From assembly GCA_026981985.1 (NCBI GenBank), contig JALSHZ010000091.1:1-58522 (forward strand): a DNA stretch of 58,522 bases, in the 5' to 3' direction. Positions 41,866 to 50,887 of this stretch are shown in pieces; positions within the stretch are counted from its first letter, which is position 1, and every line of letters starts with the position of its first letter. The notes under the pieces were generated by a model. The model searched no databases. It saw only the letters and a program-made list of their open reading frames with translations, and had not been told where the DNA came from. Origin of the DNA: Gammaproteobacteria bacterium (GTDB lineage: Bacteria > Pseudomonadota > Gammaproteobacteria > UWMA-0217). Position numbers and translations under genes: made by a program.

Positions 41866-42534
41866 ATGGGGAAAAAATCTGACAGTGACAGCTCCCAAAC
41901 TGCGGAAGACTGGCAGCCCATTTCAACCTTCATTGTGGAATATCAGCAGCAAGTCATTAGCGTCGAAGTCGGCAAGCCTCTTGTTCGCTACAGGAGTGTG
42001 CTGCATAACCTCGAACAGGGGGACGGTGCTGAATGGGAAGGGCTGGTAGAACACGAGCTAGCGGAGTGGGTGTTGTCGCGAACAGCGGAAACGGCGGGCA
42101 ATGCGTATCAGCAACAGCTGCCGGACAAGGGTGATGGTGTCGTGCGGATGCCCGTACGATTCAGTCTTGAAAAAGTCGAGGCAGGATCGAATGACGCATT
42201 CCATGCCATCTGCATCAAAGATGGTGTTTTCAGCGGCTATGTATCTCATGCCCACCCCCTGGATATCAAAGTTCATGTGCACGTTGCCGGAATGGATGTC
42301 AACGACAAAGTGGGCTGCTGTATGGTCGGTTTTTCAGCTTTACGCATCAGTGATGGAAAACGGTTTTTTCTTGGCTGGTCGCCACTGGACAAGAAATGGA
42401 GTTCAAAAACATCGGTTGAGATAAAGGGGGTTCGACTCCAGCGAGGAGCCTATACATTACGTGTGACGGCAGTGTTGGAAAACTGTCGGCCACGTCTTGC
42501 TGTCATGGAGGCGTCGATTCTTGTGGTGGTTTAG
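41866..42534 (+). CDS. orphan protein, predicted beta-rich
   Basis: This 222-residue protein is not recognised. The N-terminal 60 residues are acidic and polar, followed by a region of alternating hydrophobic strands (VRMPVRFSLEKVEAG, then HPLDIKVHVHVAGMDVNDKV and AYTLRVTAVLENCRPRLAVM). This looks like an immunoglobulin-like beta-sandwich. There is no signal peptide. The start is uncertain: ATG 41866 has no good ribosome site. It follows the SARP regulator and has no identified homologue by eye. It may share a fold with the protein at 42826. Confidence 0.6.
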   Translation: MGKKSDSDSSQTAEDWQPISTFIVEYQQQVISVEVGKPLVRYRSVLHNLEQGDGAEWEGLVEHELAEWVLSRTAETAGNAYQQQLPDKGDGVVRMPVRFSLEKVEAGSNDAFHAICIKDGVFSGYVSHAHPLDIKVHVHVAGMDVNDKVGCCMVGFSALRISDGKRFFLGWSPLDKKWSSKTSVEIKGVRLQRGAYTLRVTAVLENCRPRLAVMEASILVVV

Positions 42535-42825
42535 TATGGCATTCCATGCGGAGATGTTTGCGTGAGCCGTATTAATTTCTCCTGAATATATTCTCAAATA
42601 TTGCGACAGATATTTGGTGAGTGGAATGCTCTTCTTGGCATGAAGGTGCAATGAATAATATATCGGTGATGATGAAATATATTACTCATTATTTTCTCCA
42701 TTTTAATTATTCTCTAATTCGTTATCGATATGGTAAGCACAGTCAAGGCGTTAATGGCTTGGCAGCAGTTTCAGGTCATCAGGGTCTGGAAGTGTTTATT
42801 TTCAATAATGGAAGAGGAAGTAAAA
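42535..42825 (+). other. AT-rich non-coding gap
   Basis: About 42560-42725 is strikingly AT-rich compared with the rest of the window (for example TATTACTCATTATTTTCTCC, then ATTTTAATTATTC). No credible gene is present. It probably contains the promoter for the orphan gene downstream, and may mark acquired DNA. Confidence 0.55.
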
Positions 42826-43293
42826 ATGGCACATTGCAGCATTCAATTACCTGACGGTTTCTGTGACCAAATCTCTGCGGATATGCATGTTCATCTGTAC
42901 GAGATTCCGGGTGATTCACCGGTAAATGTCATCAAGCGCGACCAAAGTTACCGTGTGGTTGTCCATATCGAACTTAGTGCGCAGCTCAAGCGTTTGCTCT
43001 GCGGCCAATGGTGTGTCTCGGTCATGGCTGAGGGCGCTGGAACGGCAGGGGAACGTAAAGATGTGAAACGTGTCCGCATGAACAATTGCAGTGACGCGAT
43101 GGATGAGGTTGTATTTAATCTTGATGGCAGCTGGTTCACGCCGGGTAGTGACAATACCGGGCCAGTGGCCGAAGGCGGCTGCGGCGACGTGTTCAATCTG
43201 ACTGTCACCGCCATCGCACTCGACGGCTGTGAGGGCGAGCCGATTGGTATTGCAGGTTTCTGCACCCTGGGTCCCGTCATGGTCTATGGCTGA
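42826..43293 (+). CDS. orphan cysteine-containing beta-rich protein
   Basis: This 155-residue protein is not recognised. ATG 42826 is preferred because gaggaag lies just upstream; a longer frame begins at 42730. Strand-like segments (SYRVVVHIELSAQLKRLLCG, then FNLTVTAIALDGCEGEPIGI) and seven Cys, two in CGQWC, suggest a compact beta-sandwich, possibly with metal or disulfide sites. There is no signal peptide. It ends before a hairpin separating it from hldE. Function unknown; association with the SARP gene is by position. Confidence 0.6.
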   Translation: MAHCSIQLPDGFCDQISADMHVHLYEIPGDSPVNVIKRDQSYRVVVHIELSAQLKRLLCGQWCVSVMAEGAGTAGERKDVKRVRMNNCSDAMDEVVFNLDGSWFTPGSDNTGPVAEGGCGDVFNLTVTAIALDGCEGEPIGIAGFCTLGPVMVYG

Positions 43294-43311
43294 AATCGGT
43301 CAGCATGTCGG

Positions 43312-43338
43312 ATGGCTGCGGAATTTTTCCGCAGCCAT
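43312..43338. terminator. strong hairpin between convergent genes
   Basis: ATGGCTGCGGAA (43312-43323), a TTT loop and TTCCGCAGCCAT (43327-43338) form a perfect 12-base stem. It lies between the stop at 43293 and the hldE stop at 43356. There is no clear T-run, but the stem is strong and could end transcription from either side. Confidence 0.6.
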
Positions 43339-43355
43339 GGATGTAAGAGGCAGGG

Positions 43356-44795
43356 CTAGCCCTGTCTCCCTTCCTTCAACACCGCCTCGATAATCCCACT
43401 GGTCGATTGCCCTGCGACGAAGTCGGTGACAATCACCTTCCCGCCGTTGGCGCTGACGCAGTGGCCGCCAGCGATCTGTTCCGGGCGGTAGTCTCCGCCT
43501 TTGATGAGGATGTCTGGTAGCAGTTTGCAGATCAGGCGTTCCGGGGTGTCTTCGCTGAAGGGGACGACCCAATCGACGGATCTGAGGCCGGCGAGGACTT
43601 CCATGCGTTGTTGCAGCGGGTTGATGGGGCGGCTGCTGCCTTTCAGGCGGCGTACCGATTCGTCGGCATTGACGGCAACGATAAGGCGGTCGCCATGGCT
43701 GCGCGCTTGTTCGAGATAGCGGATGTGGCCGGCATGGAGGATGTCGAAGCAGCCGTTGGTCATGACGATAGTCTCGCCGGCCTGGCGGGCGTGGCGGATT
43801 TCGTCGAGCAGCAGGTCTTCGCTGATGATGCCGTTGTTGCTGGCGATATCGGGTTGCAGCGCTTTGTGCAGTTCTACCGGCGAGACGGTTGCGGTGCCGA
43901 GTTTACCGACGGCGATGCCGGCGGCATGGTTGGCGAGGCGTGCGGCGTCATTGAGGTTGCAATCGGCGGCGAGTGCGGCAGCCAGTACCGCGACGACGGT
44001 GTCGCCTGCGCCGGTCACATCATAGACCTCGCGCGCATGGGTAGGGAGGTGCAGTGGTGGTTCTCGTTGTTGCAGCAGCGTCATGCCTTTTTCGCTGCGT
44101 GTGATCAGCACTGCGTCCAGCGCCAGTGTGTCGCACAGGTTCAGGCCCTTGTCGCACAGCTCATCGTCGGAGCGGCAGGGACCGACAACCGCCTCGAATT
44201 CGGCCATATTGGGCGTGACCACCGTGGCATGGCGGTAGCGGTCAAAATCCAAGCCTTTCGGATCGACGACAACTTTCTTGTCGGCGGCGCGTGCTCGTTC
44301 GATGAGCGTTGCTGCCTGATTCAGCGTGCCCTTGGCGTAGTCGGAGAGAATCACGATATCGGCAGTGGGCAGTTGCGCGTCAAACTGCTGATGCAGGTGA
44401 TGGCTGTCGATATCGTCGGCTGCTTCCTCGAAGTCGAGGCGAATGAGTTGCTGATGCCGGCTCAGCACGCGGAGTTTGGTGATTGTCGGGTGACCATCGA
44501 TCCGGCTGAAATGGCATTGCACACCGGGCTGGTTTTCCAGGCAGTGCTGCAAGGCGTCGGCGGCTTCATCGTTGCCGGTGATGCCGAGCAGTTGTGCCTG
44601 CCCACCCAGCGCGGCGATGTTCAGCGCCACATTGCCCGCACCACCGGCACGATCTTCCAGCTCGCTGATGCGCACGACCGGTACCGGCGCTTCGGGGGAA
44701 ATGCGTGAAGTCGCGCCCTGCCAGTAGCGGTCGAGCATGACATCCCCGGCAATGAGGATGTTCAGACCGGAGAAGTCGGGCAGGCGGAGTGACAT
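43356..44795 (-). CDS. hldE: bifunctional heptose kinase/adenylyltransferase (HldE)
   Basis: This 479-residue enzyme makes ADP-heptose for the LPS inner core. The N-terminal ribokinase-type domain (1-315) phosphorylates heptose-7-phosphate at C1; its motif TGAGDTVV is at 261-268. The C-terminal nucleotidyltransferase has NGCFDILHAGH at 347-357, holding the HxGH signature. It ends with AVLKEGRQG. It is on the same strand as, and 7 bases after, the small zinc-finger gene. A conventional role in Gram-negative envelope. Confidence 0.96.
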   Translation of the reverse strand: MSLRLPDFSGLNILIAGDVMLDRYWQGATSRISPEAPVPVVRISELEDRAGGAGNVALNIAALGGQAQLLGITGNDEAADALQHCLENQPGVQCHFSRIDGHPTITKLRVLSRHQQLIRLDFEEAADDIDSHHLHQQFDAQLPTADIVILSDYAKGTLNQAATLIERARAADKKVVVDPKGLDFDRYRHATVVTPNMAEFEAVVGPCRSDDELCDKGLNLCDTLALDAVLITRSEKGMTLLQQREPPLHLPTHAREVYDVTGAGDTVVAVLAAALAADCNLNDAARLANHAAGIAVGKLGTATVSPVELHKALQPDIASNNGIISEDLLLDEIRHARQAGETIVMTNGCFDILHAGHIRYLEQARSHGDRLIVAVNADESVRRLKGSSRPINPLQQRMEVLAGLRSVDWVVPFSEDTPERLICKLLPDILIKGGDYRPEQIAGGHCVSANGGKVIVTDFVAGQSTSGIIEAVLKEGRQG

Positions 44796-44802
44796 CCGTG
44801 GC

Positions 44803-45003
44803 TCAGTCGCCGGCGCTCATGCGGTAGCGCGCACCACAGTAAGGGCAGGTCGCTATTGCACCGGGTGTTTCGTCGATAGCCAGGAAAACACGGGGATGTG
44901 ATGCCCACAGCTTGTCGTCATCTCCAGGGCAGTGCAGCGGAAGATCCGCAGCGGTGATGGGGATCTCACGCGTGCTGGGGGTGGCGGTATTGCTCATGTC
45001 CAA
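44803..45003 (-). CDS. zinc-finger CHCC-type small protein
   Basis: This 66-residue protein (64 if started at MSNTATP, 44997) has LHCPGDDDKLWASHPRVFLA and ATCPYCGARYRM, the C...H...CxxC pattern of the CHCC zinc-finger family. Homologues are regularly encoded between ilvE and LPS genes in gammaproteobacteria. Its role is unknown; mitochondrial relatives belong to complex I. It is 13 bases after ilvE. Confidence 0.88.
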   Translation of the reverse strand: MDMSNTATPSTREIPITAADLPLHCPGDDDKLWASHPRVFLAIDETPGAIATCPYCGARYRMSAGD

Positions 45004-45016
45004 AGGCTCCGGAGGA

Positions 45017-45940
45017 TCAGGCGACGGGGGTCAGCCAGTGGTTGAATTTCTCGACACGGCCGTGGACGACGTCGAAATAGAGGGATTGCAGCTTTTCGGT
45101 GATTGGGCCGCGTGTGCCGTTGCCGACGGGGCGGTTGTCGAGCTCGCGGATTGGGGTCACCTCGGCCGCAGTGCCGGTGAAAAAGGCTTCGTCAGCGATG
45201 TAGATTTCGTCCCGGGTGATGCGTTTTTCGACGATGTCGATGCCCAGCTCGGCGGCGAGCTGAAACAGCGTGTTGCGGGTGATGCCGTTCAGCGCGGAGG
45301 TGAGGTCAGGTGTGTAGATGACGCCGTCGCGAATGACGAAGATGTTTTCGCCGCTGCCTTCGGCGACGAAGCCCTCGACATCGAGCAGCAGCGCTTCGTC
45401 GTAACCGTCCTGCACGGCTTCCTGCAACGCCAGCATCGAGTTGATGTAATGGCCGTTGGCCTTTGCCTTGCACATGCTGATATTGACGTGATGGCGGGTG
45501 AACGACGAGGTTTTGATGCGGATGCCTTTTTCCATGTTTTCCGCGCCGAGGTATGAGCCCCATTCCCAGGCGGCGACGATGACATGCACCTTGAGGTTGT
45601 CGGCACGCAGACCCATGCCTTCAGAGCCGTAGAACATCATGGGCCGGATGTAGGCTGAGTCGAGATTGTTCTCGCGTACCGCCGCAATCTGCGCCGCGTT
45701 GATCTCGTCGCTGCTGAACGGGCAGTTCATGCTCATGATCTTGGCCGAGTCGAATAGGCGACGGGTGTGCTCTGGCAGGCGGAAGATCGCCGTGCCCTGG
45801 TCGGCATGGTAGGCGCGCACGCCCTCGAATACGCCCATGCCGTAGTGCAGCGTGTGCGTCAGCACATGTACTTGTGCCTCGCGCCAGGGAACCATTTCCC
45901 CGTCGAACCAGATCAGACCGTCGCGATCAGCCATGGACAT
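45017..45940 (-). CDS. ilvE: branched-chain amino-acid aminotransferase
   Basis: This 307-residue class IV PLP enzyme converts branched-chain 2-oxo acids to Val, Ile and Leu. Blocks seen are THTLHYGMGVFEGVRAY, then MCKAKANGHYINSMLALQEA with the PLP Lys, and GSGENIFVIRDGVIYTPDLT. The start at 45940 (MSMADRDGLIWFDGEMVPW) follows GGAG with a 10-base gap; a longer frame begins at 45958. It lies downstream of glnE and is the partner step to leuA elsewhere in the window. Confidence 0.93.
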   Translation of the reverse strand: MSMADRDGLIWFDGEMVPWREAQVHVLTHTLHYGMGVFEGVRAYHADQGTAIFRLPEHTRRLFDSAKIMSMNCPFSSDEINAAQIAAVRENNLDSAYIRPMMFYGSEGMGLRADNLKVHVIVAAWEWGSYLGAENMEKGIRIKTSSFTRHHVNISMCKAKANGHYINSMLALQEAVQDGYDEALLLDVEGFVAEGSGENIFVIRDGVIYTPDLTSALNGITRNTLFQLAAELGIDIVEKRITRDEIYIADEAFFTGTAAEVTPIRELDNRPVGNGTRGPITEKLQSLYFDVVHGRVEKFNHWLTPVA

Positions 45941-46026
45941 CGTCAGCAATCTCCGCAAAGTATTGTGATAGTGGCTCGGAACCTGTCCGAGCCACCAAGC
46001 TTGTTGTGATCGGCCAGCCTCGACCG

Positions 46027-48912
46027 TCAGCTTTCCAGGAAGCGTTGCCAGCAGTGCCGCACCAGCTCGCGTTCTTGGATAAAGGCGTCAGCAGGCAGTC
46101 GTGCCGACTTGCCCTGCAAGTTGAGCCGGTGGATTTTATCACGCATTGCGCGATATGCATCTATCAGCTGCTGCGCCGTTTCCGGATCGACAATGCCGGT
46201 ATCCGCGAGGGTGACGAGAATGCGGATATTGTCGGTCCAGCGCGTCAGCTGCGGATGCTCGGCGGCATGGGCCAGCACGAGGTATTGCACGATGAACTCG
46301 ATATCGGTGATGCCGCCGGGTGATTTCTTCAGGTCGAAGAAATCGGCATCCAGCACCTTGTGTTCCTGCCACATGGTTGTACGCATTTTGCGTACTTCGG
46401 TGCGCAGCGATGCCCGATCGCGGGGTTGTGACAAAACGGTTGCGCGCAGTGCGTTGAACGATGCCGACAATTCCGCTGCACCTGCCACCGGGCGGGCGCG
46501 CACCAGCGCCTGATGCTCCCAGATCCAGGCCTCGTTTTCCTGATATTGACGAAACGCCTCCAGGCTGGAGACCAGTAAACCGGATTTGCCGCTCGGGCGC
46601 AGCCGGGTATCGACCTCATAGAGTTCGCCGGCGGCTGTCAGCGTCGTCAGCAGACTGATGATGCGGGCGGCAAGGCGGGAGAAGAAGATGGCGTTGTCAA
46701 CGCTGCGCTCGCCGTTCGTGTGCTGCTGCGTACCTTGTGAGTCGTGGATGAACACGATGTCGAGATCGGACTGGTAGCCCAGTTCATAGCCCCCCAGTTT
46801 GCCGTAACCGACGATGATGAACTCGGCCCGATGGCGTTCATTATCCAGCTGGTATTCCGGCTCACCGTGGCGTGCGGCTGTTTTTTGCCAGGCCAGTGCC
46901 AACACCTTCTCCAGCGTCACCTCGGCGATCCAGCTGAGGTGGTCGCTCACTTTCATCACCGGCAGCGCGCCAACGATGTCGGCAGCGGCGACGCGGAATA
47001 CCTGTGCATGTTTGAAATGGCGCAGTTGATCCATCACCTGCTCTTCGTCATCGTCCGAAATGCGCTCGAACTGTTCCGCCAGCATCTGTTGTAGCCCCTC
47101 ACGGTCGGGCGGGTGGTACAGCGCCTCGGGGCTGATCAGTTCGTCCAGCAGGATCGGGTGTTTCGCCAGGTACTCACCCACCCAAGGGCTGGCGGAAGAC
47201 AGCCGGATCAGTTGTTCGAGCACCTGGGGCTGCTCCACCAGTAACGACAGATAGACGGTGCGCCGGGCGATGCCGGCCAACAGATCCAGCAGGCGGGTCA
47301 GCGTGTCGTCGGGGTTGTCCGTGGCAGCCACGCTGGCGAGCAATGTTGGCACGACACGGTTGAGCCGGCCACGCCCGTCTTCCGACAGAGCCTGAATGCG
47401 GCGATCATCGTGAAAGCCGCGCAGTGCCTTCAGGCTGTCGTCGGGGCGCTGGAAACCAGCGGCCAGCAGATAGGCGCTGGCATCGACCGCCTCGTGTCCG
47501 TCCAGCGCCAGCCACAGCGTTTCCATGCTCTGCAACAATGGATCGGCTGCGGTGGTTTCTTCGTTGCCGAATACCTGCTCGAAGTGGTGGCTGACTCGTT
47601 CCCGGTGAACGTTCAAGGCGGTGTAGAAGCTGTCCCAGTCATCGAAACCCATGCCGACGGCAATCCGTATGCGCTCGTCGTCCTGCTCCGGCAGCTTGTG
47701 GGTCTGCTGGTCATTGACCATTTGCAGATGGTTCTCGGCGATGCGCAGGAAGCGGTAGGCGGCCAGCAGTTCGTCACTGGCCTGTGGTGGCAGCAATCCG
47801 CGTTCGCCAAGATAGTGCAGCGTCGGCAGCAGATGCGGGCTGCGCAGGTGGCGGTCGCGCCCGCCGTAGGTGAGCTGGAAGACCTGGGTGATGAATTCCA
47901 CCTCGCGAATACCACCCGGCCCGGTTTTGAGGTTGTCGCCCTGACCCTTGCGCGCGGCTTCGATGCTGATCAGTTGCTTCATTTCACGCATCGAAGCGAG
48001 GCTGCCGTAATCCAGATAGCGGCGGTAGATGAAGCCTTCCAGTCGTTGCAGCAGTTGCTGGCCCGCAGCCTTGTCGCCGGCGATCACACGCGCTTTCAAC
48101 AGCGCATAACGCTCCCATTCCCGGCCGTGGTGCTGGTAGTAGGCCTCCATGGCGTTGAAGTGTGTCACCAGTGCACCCGAGGCGCCAAATGGCCGCAAGC
48201 GCATATCGACGCGAAACACGAAGCCGTCAGCGGTTTGACTGTGCAGTGCGTTGATCAGCCGTTGTCCCAGCCGGGTGAAGAACTGGCTGTTATCCTGCGG
48301 GCGCGGCCCATCGGTCGTGCCCGCGTTGGGGTAGGCGAAGATCAGGTCTATATCGGAAGAGAAATTCAGCTCGCGGCCGCCCAGCTTGCCCATGCCGAGC
48401 ACGATCAGCTGCTGGCGATTGCCTTCGCTGTCGCGCGGCACGCCCGCGCTCTGCTGGCAGTGGTCGTGGTAGAGCCATGTCAGCGCCTGATCGACCAGCA
48501 CATCGGCGAGATCGGAACAGGCGAGCATGGTTTCTTCCAGGTCGGCCAGCCCCAGCAGGTCACGCCAGGCGATGCGAAACATCTCCGTGTTACGCAGCTT
48601 GCGCAGCAGAGCCAGCAAGCCGGGTTCATCGGTGACGGTGGCGAACATCGCCGCCATGTGGCTGCGGAACCGCTCGCTGTCGTGTTGTTCTTTCAGCCGC
48701 CCGGACTGCCAGAGCACGATGAAATCATCCGGGCGGCGGCTGCACCAGTTGGCAGCGAAATCGCTGAGGCTCCAGACTTGGCGTAGTGCTTCCTGAGCGG
48801 TGCCGTCGAGTGAGGCGAAAAAGTCGTGTGCAGAGATCAGATCCTGCCAGCGTTGCTGTGTGCGCGTTTGGAAGGTATCAGGCAGATGGGTGATTGCTGC
48901 GTTGTCAGGCAT
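46027..48912 (-). CDS. glnE: glutamine synthetase adenylyltransferase/deadenylylase
   Basis: This 961-residue protein adds or removes AMP on glutamine synthetase according to P-II state. Both nucleotidyltransferase domains are clear: GRELNFSSDIDLIFAYP (N-terminal, deadenylylating) and GGYELGYQSDLDIVFIHDSQ (C-terminal, adenylylating). The start is set at 48912 (MPDNAAITHLPDTF) because AGGA lies just upstream; longer frames reach 49005 without support. Together with glnK-amtB it shows classical nitrogen control. Confidence 0.94.
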   Translation of the reverse strand: MPDNAAITHLPDTFQTRTQQRWQDLISAHDFFASLDGTAQEALRQVWSLSDFAANWCSRRPDDFIVLWQSGRLKEQHDSERFRSHMAAMFATVTDEPGLLALLRKLRNTEMFRIAWRDLLGLADLEETMLACSDLADVLVDQALTWLYHDHCQQSAGVPRDSEGNRQQLIVLGMGKLGGRELNFSSDIDLIFAYPNAGTTDGPRPQDNSQFFTRLGQRLINALHSQTADGFVFRVDMRLRPFGASGALVTHFNAMEAYYQHHGREWERYALLKARVIAGDKAAGQQLLQRLEGFIYRRYLDYGSLASMREMKQLISIEAARKGQGDNLKTGPGGIREVEFITQVFQLTYGGRDRHLRSPHLLPTLHYLGERGLLPPQASDELLAAYRFLRIAENHLQMVNDQQTHKLPEQDDERIRIAVGMGFDDWDSFYTALNVHRERVSHHFEQVFGNEETTAADPLLQSMETLWLALDGHEAVDASAYLLAAGFQRPDDSLKALRGFHDDRRIQALSEDGRGRLNRVVPTLLASVAATDNPDDTLTRLLDLLAGIARRTVYLSLLVEQPQVLEQLIRLSSASPWVGEYLAKHPILLDELISPEALYHPPDREGLQQMLAEQFERISDDDEEQVMDQLRHFKHAQVFRVAAADIVGALPVMKVSDHLSWIAEVTLEKVLALAWQKTAARHGEPEYQLDNERHRAEFIIVGYGKLGGYELGYQSDLDIVFIHDSQGTQQHTNGERSVDNAIFFSRLAARIISLLTTLTAAGELYEVDTRLRPSGKSGLLVSSLEAFRQYQENEAWIWEHQALVRARPVAGAAELSASFNALRATVLSQPRDRASLRTEVRKMRTTMWQEHKVLDADFFDLKKSPGGITDIEFIVQYLVLAHAAEHPQLTRWTDNIRILVTLADTGIVDPETAQQLIDAYRAMRDKIHRLNLQGKSARLPADAFIQERELVRHCWQRFLES

Positions 48913-49008
48913 GATATTCCTGTTGTCTGTTGCAGGCATGATAGTGGAAGCCGCCAGGGAAGAATACTGTCTCAACGTCCATTCTCTGCTCGCGGACGTA
49001 CCCATTAG

Positions 49009-49482
49009 ATGAAACGTTGCTGCCTGTTGTTGACGATCTGTCTGCTGGCGTGGCCTGTGCTGCTGGTTGGCACCGAATCACCGCGCACGAGCGGTCCTGC
49101 GCGGGTGTACCAGACTTGGGGCGACTACGAAACCATCAAGGCGTTTCTGCTTGCCGAAATCCGGGGGCGGGGCCTGGTCATCAACCGCATCGGTGATGTC
49201 AACGACATGCTGGGCCGCACGGCGGGTGCCGTGGGCGCGACGATCACGGCTTACCAAAATGCCGAGGCGATTCTGTTTTGCAAGGCCGATCTGTCGCACA
49301 ACATCACCAACGCCAACATTCACAATATCGTGCTATGCCCGTATTCGATCGTGATCTATGAGCCGCGATCCCGGCCGGGTACGATTTTTCTCGGCTATCG
49401 GAGCACGGGCAACGAATTCCCTGCCGTCCGCATTATCAATCGGCTGCTCGATGAGATCATTCAGCAGGTCGTCGACATGTGA
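49009..49482 (+). CDS. DUF302 exported protein
   Basis: This 157-residue protein has a signal peptide (MKRCCLLLTICLLAWPVLLV, ending about 22). A compact alpha/beta domain follows: DYETIKAFLLAEIRGRGLVI, then INRIGDVNDMLGRT and AILFCKADLSHNIT, and IVLCPYSIVIYEPRSRPGTI. This fits DUF302, whose function is unknown. It is divergent from glnE with 96 bases between them, and 48 bases upstream of the retropepsin-like gene, so probably an operon of two. Confidence 0.85.
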   Translation: MKRCCLLLTICLLAWPVLLVGTESPRTSGPARVYQTWGDYETIKAFLLAEIRGRGLVINRIGDVNDMLGRTAGAVGATITAYQNAEAILFCKADLSHNITNANIHNIVLCPYSIVIYEPRSRPGTIFLGYRSTGNEFPAVRIINRLLDEIIQQVVDM

Positions 49483-49530
49483 CAGGGAGACGCGTAGCCT
49501 GAGATGATGCCATCCGGAGGGAGCGTCACC

Positions 49531-50058
49531 GTGCAGTTCACTCGTCATCTTGTCATGCTGATACTCGCATCCGGGGTTGCCAGTGGTGAAGACTTCTCCC
49601 ATGCAGTCCCGATGCTGGAGAAAGGCACCGCGACATACTATGTCGTGGCTACGGTCGGTGGGCAGACGGTCGATTTGCTGGTAGATACTGGCGCCGGGTA
49701 TGCAACATTGAACCGAAATATCATCGCGCTATTACGCAGTGCTGGCGTGGCACAGCGCGGTGGTGCCATTGAAGCGGTGCTGGCCAATGGTCAATCGATC
49801 GAGCTGCCGATTTATCTCATCAGTGAGATGGATCTCGGGGGCTGTGTGGTGAGAAACGTCGAAGTGGCACAAACGCCACCGAATGCGCGCAATCTGCTGG
49901 GCTTGAGCGTACTCAGGCAGACCGCGCCGTTCAGTTTTTCGCTGGAGCCCGCCGAACTTCGCTTGAGCCACTGTGCCGATGTTGTCCCCCGGAATGAAGA
50001 CGATGCCGCGCTATGCTCTGGTCAGCCTAACTCGGCGGGTGGCAAGCAGCCGCGGTGA
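49531..50058 (+). CDS. retropepsin-like aspartic protease, exported
   Basis: This 175-residue protein has a signal-like N-terminus (QFTRHLVMLILASGVASG). The single-domain pepsin fold follows: TVDLLVDTGAGYATL (catalytic DTGA), ISEMDLGGCVVRNVEVAQTP, then NLLGLSVLRQTAPFSF. Such small retropepsins work as dimers in the periplasm; substrates are generally unknown. GTG 49531 is chosen for its ggagg at 49516-49520; ATG 49504 in the same frame is an alternative. Confidence 0.8.
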   Translation: MQFTRHLVMLILASGVASGEDFSHAVPMLEKGTATYYVVATVGGQTVDLLVDTGAGYATLNRNIIALLRSAGVAQRGGAIEAVLANGQSIELPIYLISEMDLGGCVVRNVEVAQTPPNARNLLGLSVLRQTAPFSFSLEPAELRLSHCADVVPRNEDDAALCSGQPNSAGGKQPR

Positions 50059-50068
50059 GGAATCCGGG

Positions 50069-50887
50069 TTAACCCAGTGCTTCCCGCGGCAAGACCTGTC
50101 CATTTTTGCAGACCACGATTTCGCCTTCTGCCAGCGCCACCCAGTTTTCTTTCGTCAGCGGTACGCTGGCGGCCATGAACGCCTTTTGGCCGGGTGCTTT
50201 CGACGACAGGATCAGGCCGTTGATCGGCAGATGCTTCGATTTCGCCTCGCAGCTGCGGCAGAGCCAGTAGAGGCCGGGTGGGCGTGGTGCTTCGTTGGCG
50301 GACTGGCTGCGTTTGTGGTCATGCAGAAAAACGTATTCGCCATCCGAATAGATGAAATTGGCGGTGCCCAGCGGGCGCAGGTCGCGGGCGAATTCGGCAA
50401 TGCAGGTATAGCGCTGCCGCAGATCGGGAGTGCCGGGCTGCGCCCACAGTGCCTGCAACCGCTGCAGCAGCAGACAGAAGGCATATTCCGAGGCGGTATT
50501 GCCAATGGGGCTGAAGTGGCAGTCGCGCAGTGGGAAATGGGCTTCGAGATCGAGCAGATCGCCATTGTGGGCGAATACATGAACGCGACCGCAGAGCGGG
50601 CGCTGAAACGGCTGGGTATTTCTCAGCGAGACCTCCCCCCGGGTTGCCAGGCGGATGTGGGAGATGGCAATTTTGCTGGAAAATGCATTGCTGCGGATGA
50701 AGTTGACTGTCGGGCTGTTCGCCGCCGGGGTCAGTTCGCGGAAAATCTGCGTGTCATGGCCGTCATGAAAGGCAATGCCCCAGCCGTCTTTGTGCGGTGC
50801 GGTAAAGCCGCCGTGACGGGCGAAACATTCGAGTGAAAAGGAGATGTCGGCCGGATAGCGGCTCGACATGGCAAACAGCTCACACAT
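50069..50887 (-). CDS. class II glutamine amidotransferase (YafJ type)
   Basis: This 272-residue protein begins MCELFAMSSRYPADISFSLE, so Cys2 would become the N-terminal nucleophile after Met removal. HGGFTAPHKDGWGIAFHDGH, then HIRLATRGEVSLRNTQPFQR and VFAHNGDLLDLE are the Ntn-hydrolase glutaminase blocks. The synthetase half is absent, as in YafJ-type proteins. Start 50887 is fixed by the Cys2 rule. Its ATG overlaps the TerB stop by 8 bases (ATGTGTGA), so the two are coupled. Confidence 0.92.
   Translation of the reverse strand: MCELFAMSSRYPADISFSLECFARHGGFTAPHKDGWGIAFHDGHDTQIFRELTPAANSPTVNFIRSNAFSSKIAISHIRLATRGEVSLRNTQPFQRPLCGRVHVFAHNGDLLDLEAHFPLRDCHFSPIGNTASEYAFCLLLQRLQALWAQPGTPDLRQRYTCIAEFARDLRPLGTANFIYSDGEYVFLHDHKRSQSANEAPRPPGLYWLCRSCEAKSKHLPINGLILSSKAPGQKAFMAASVPLTKENWVALAEGEIVVCKNGQVLPREALG

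Noticed and set aside
43608-44708. 366-codon open frame antisense to hldE
   Set aside because: Shadow of hldE, which has clear catalytic motifs.
47410-48786. 458-codon open frame antisense to glnE
   Set aside because: It is a shadow of glnE: no domain, ribosome site or homology-like pattern was seen.
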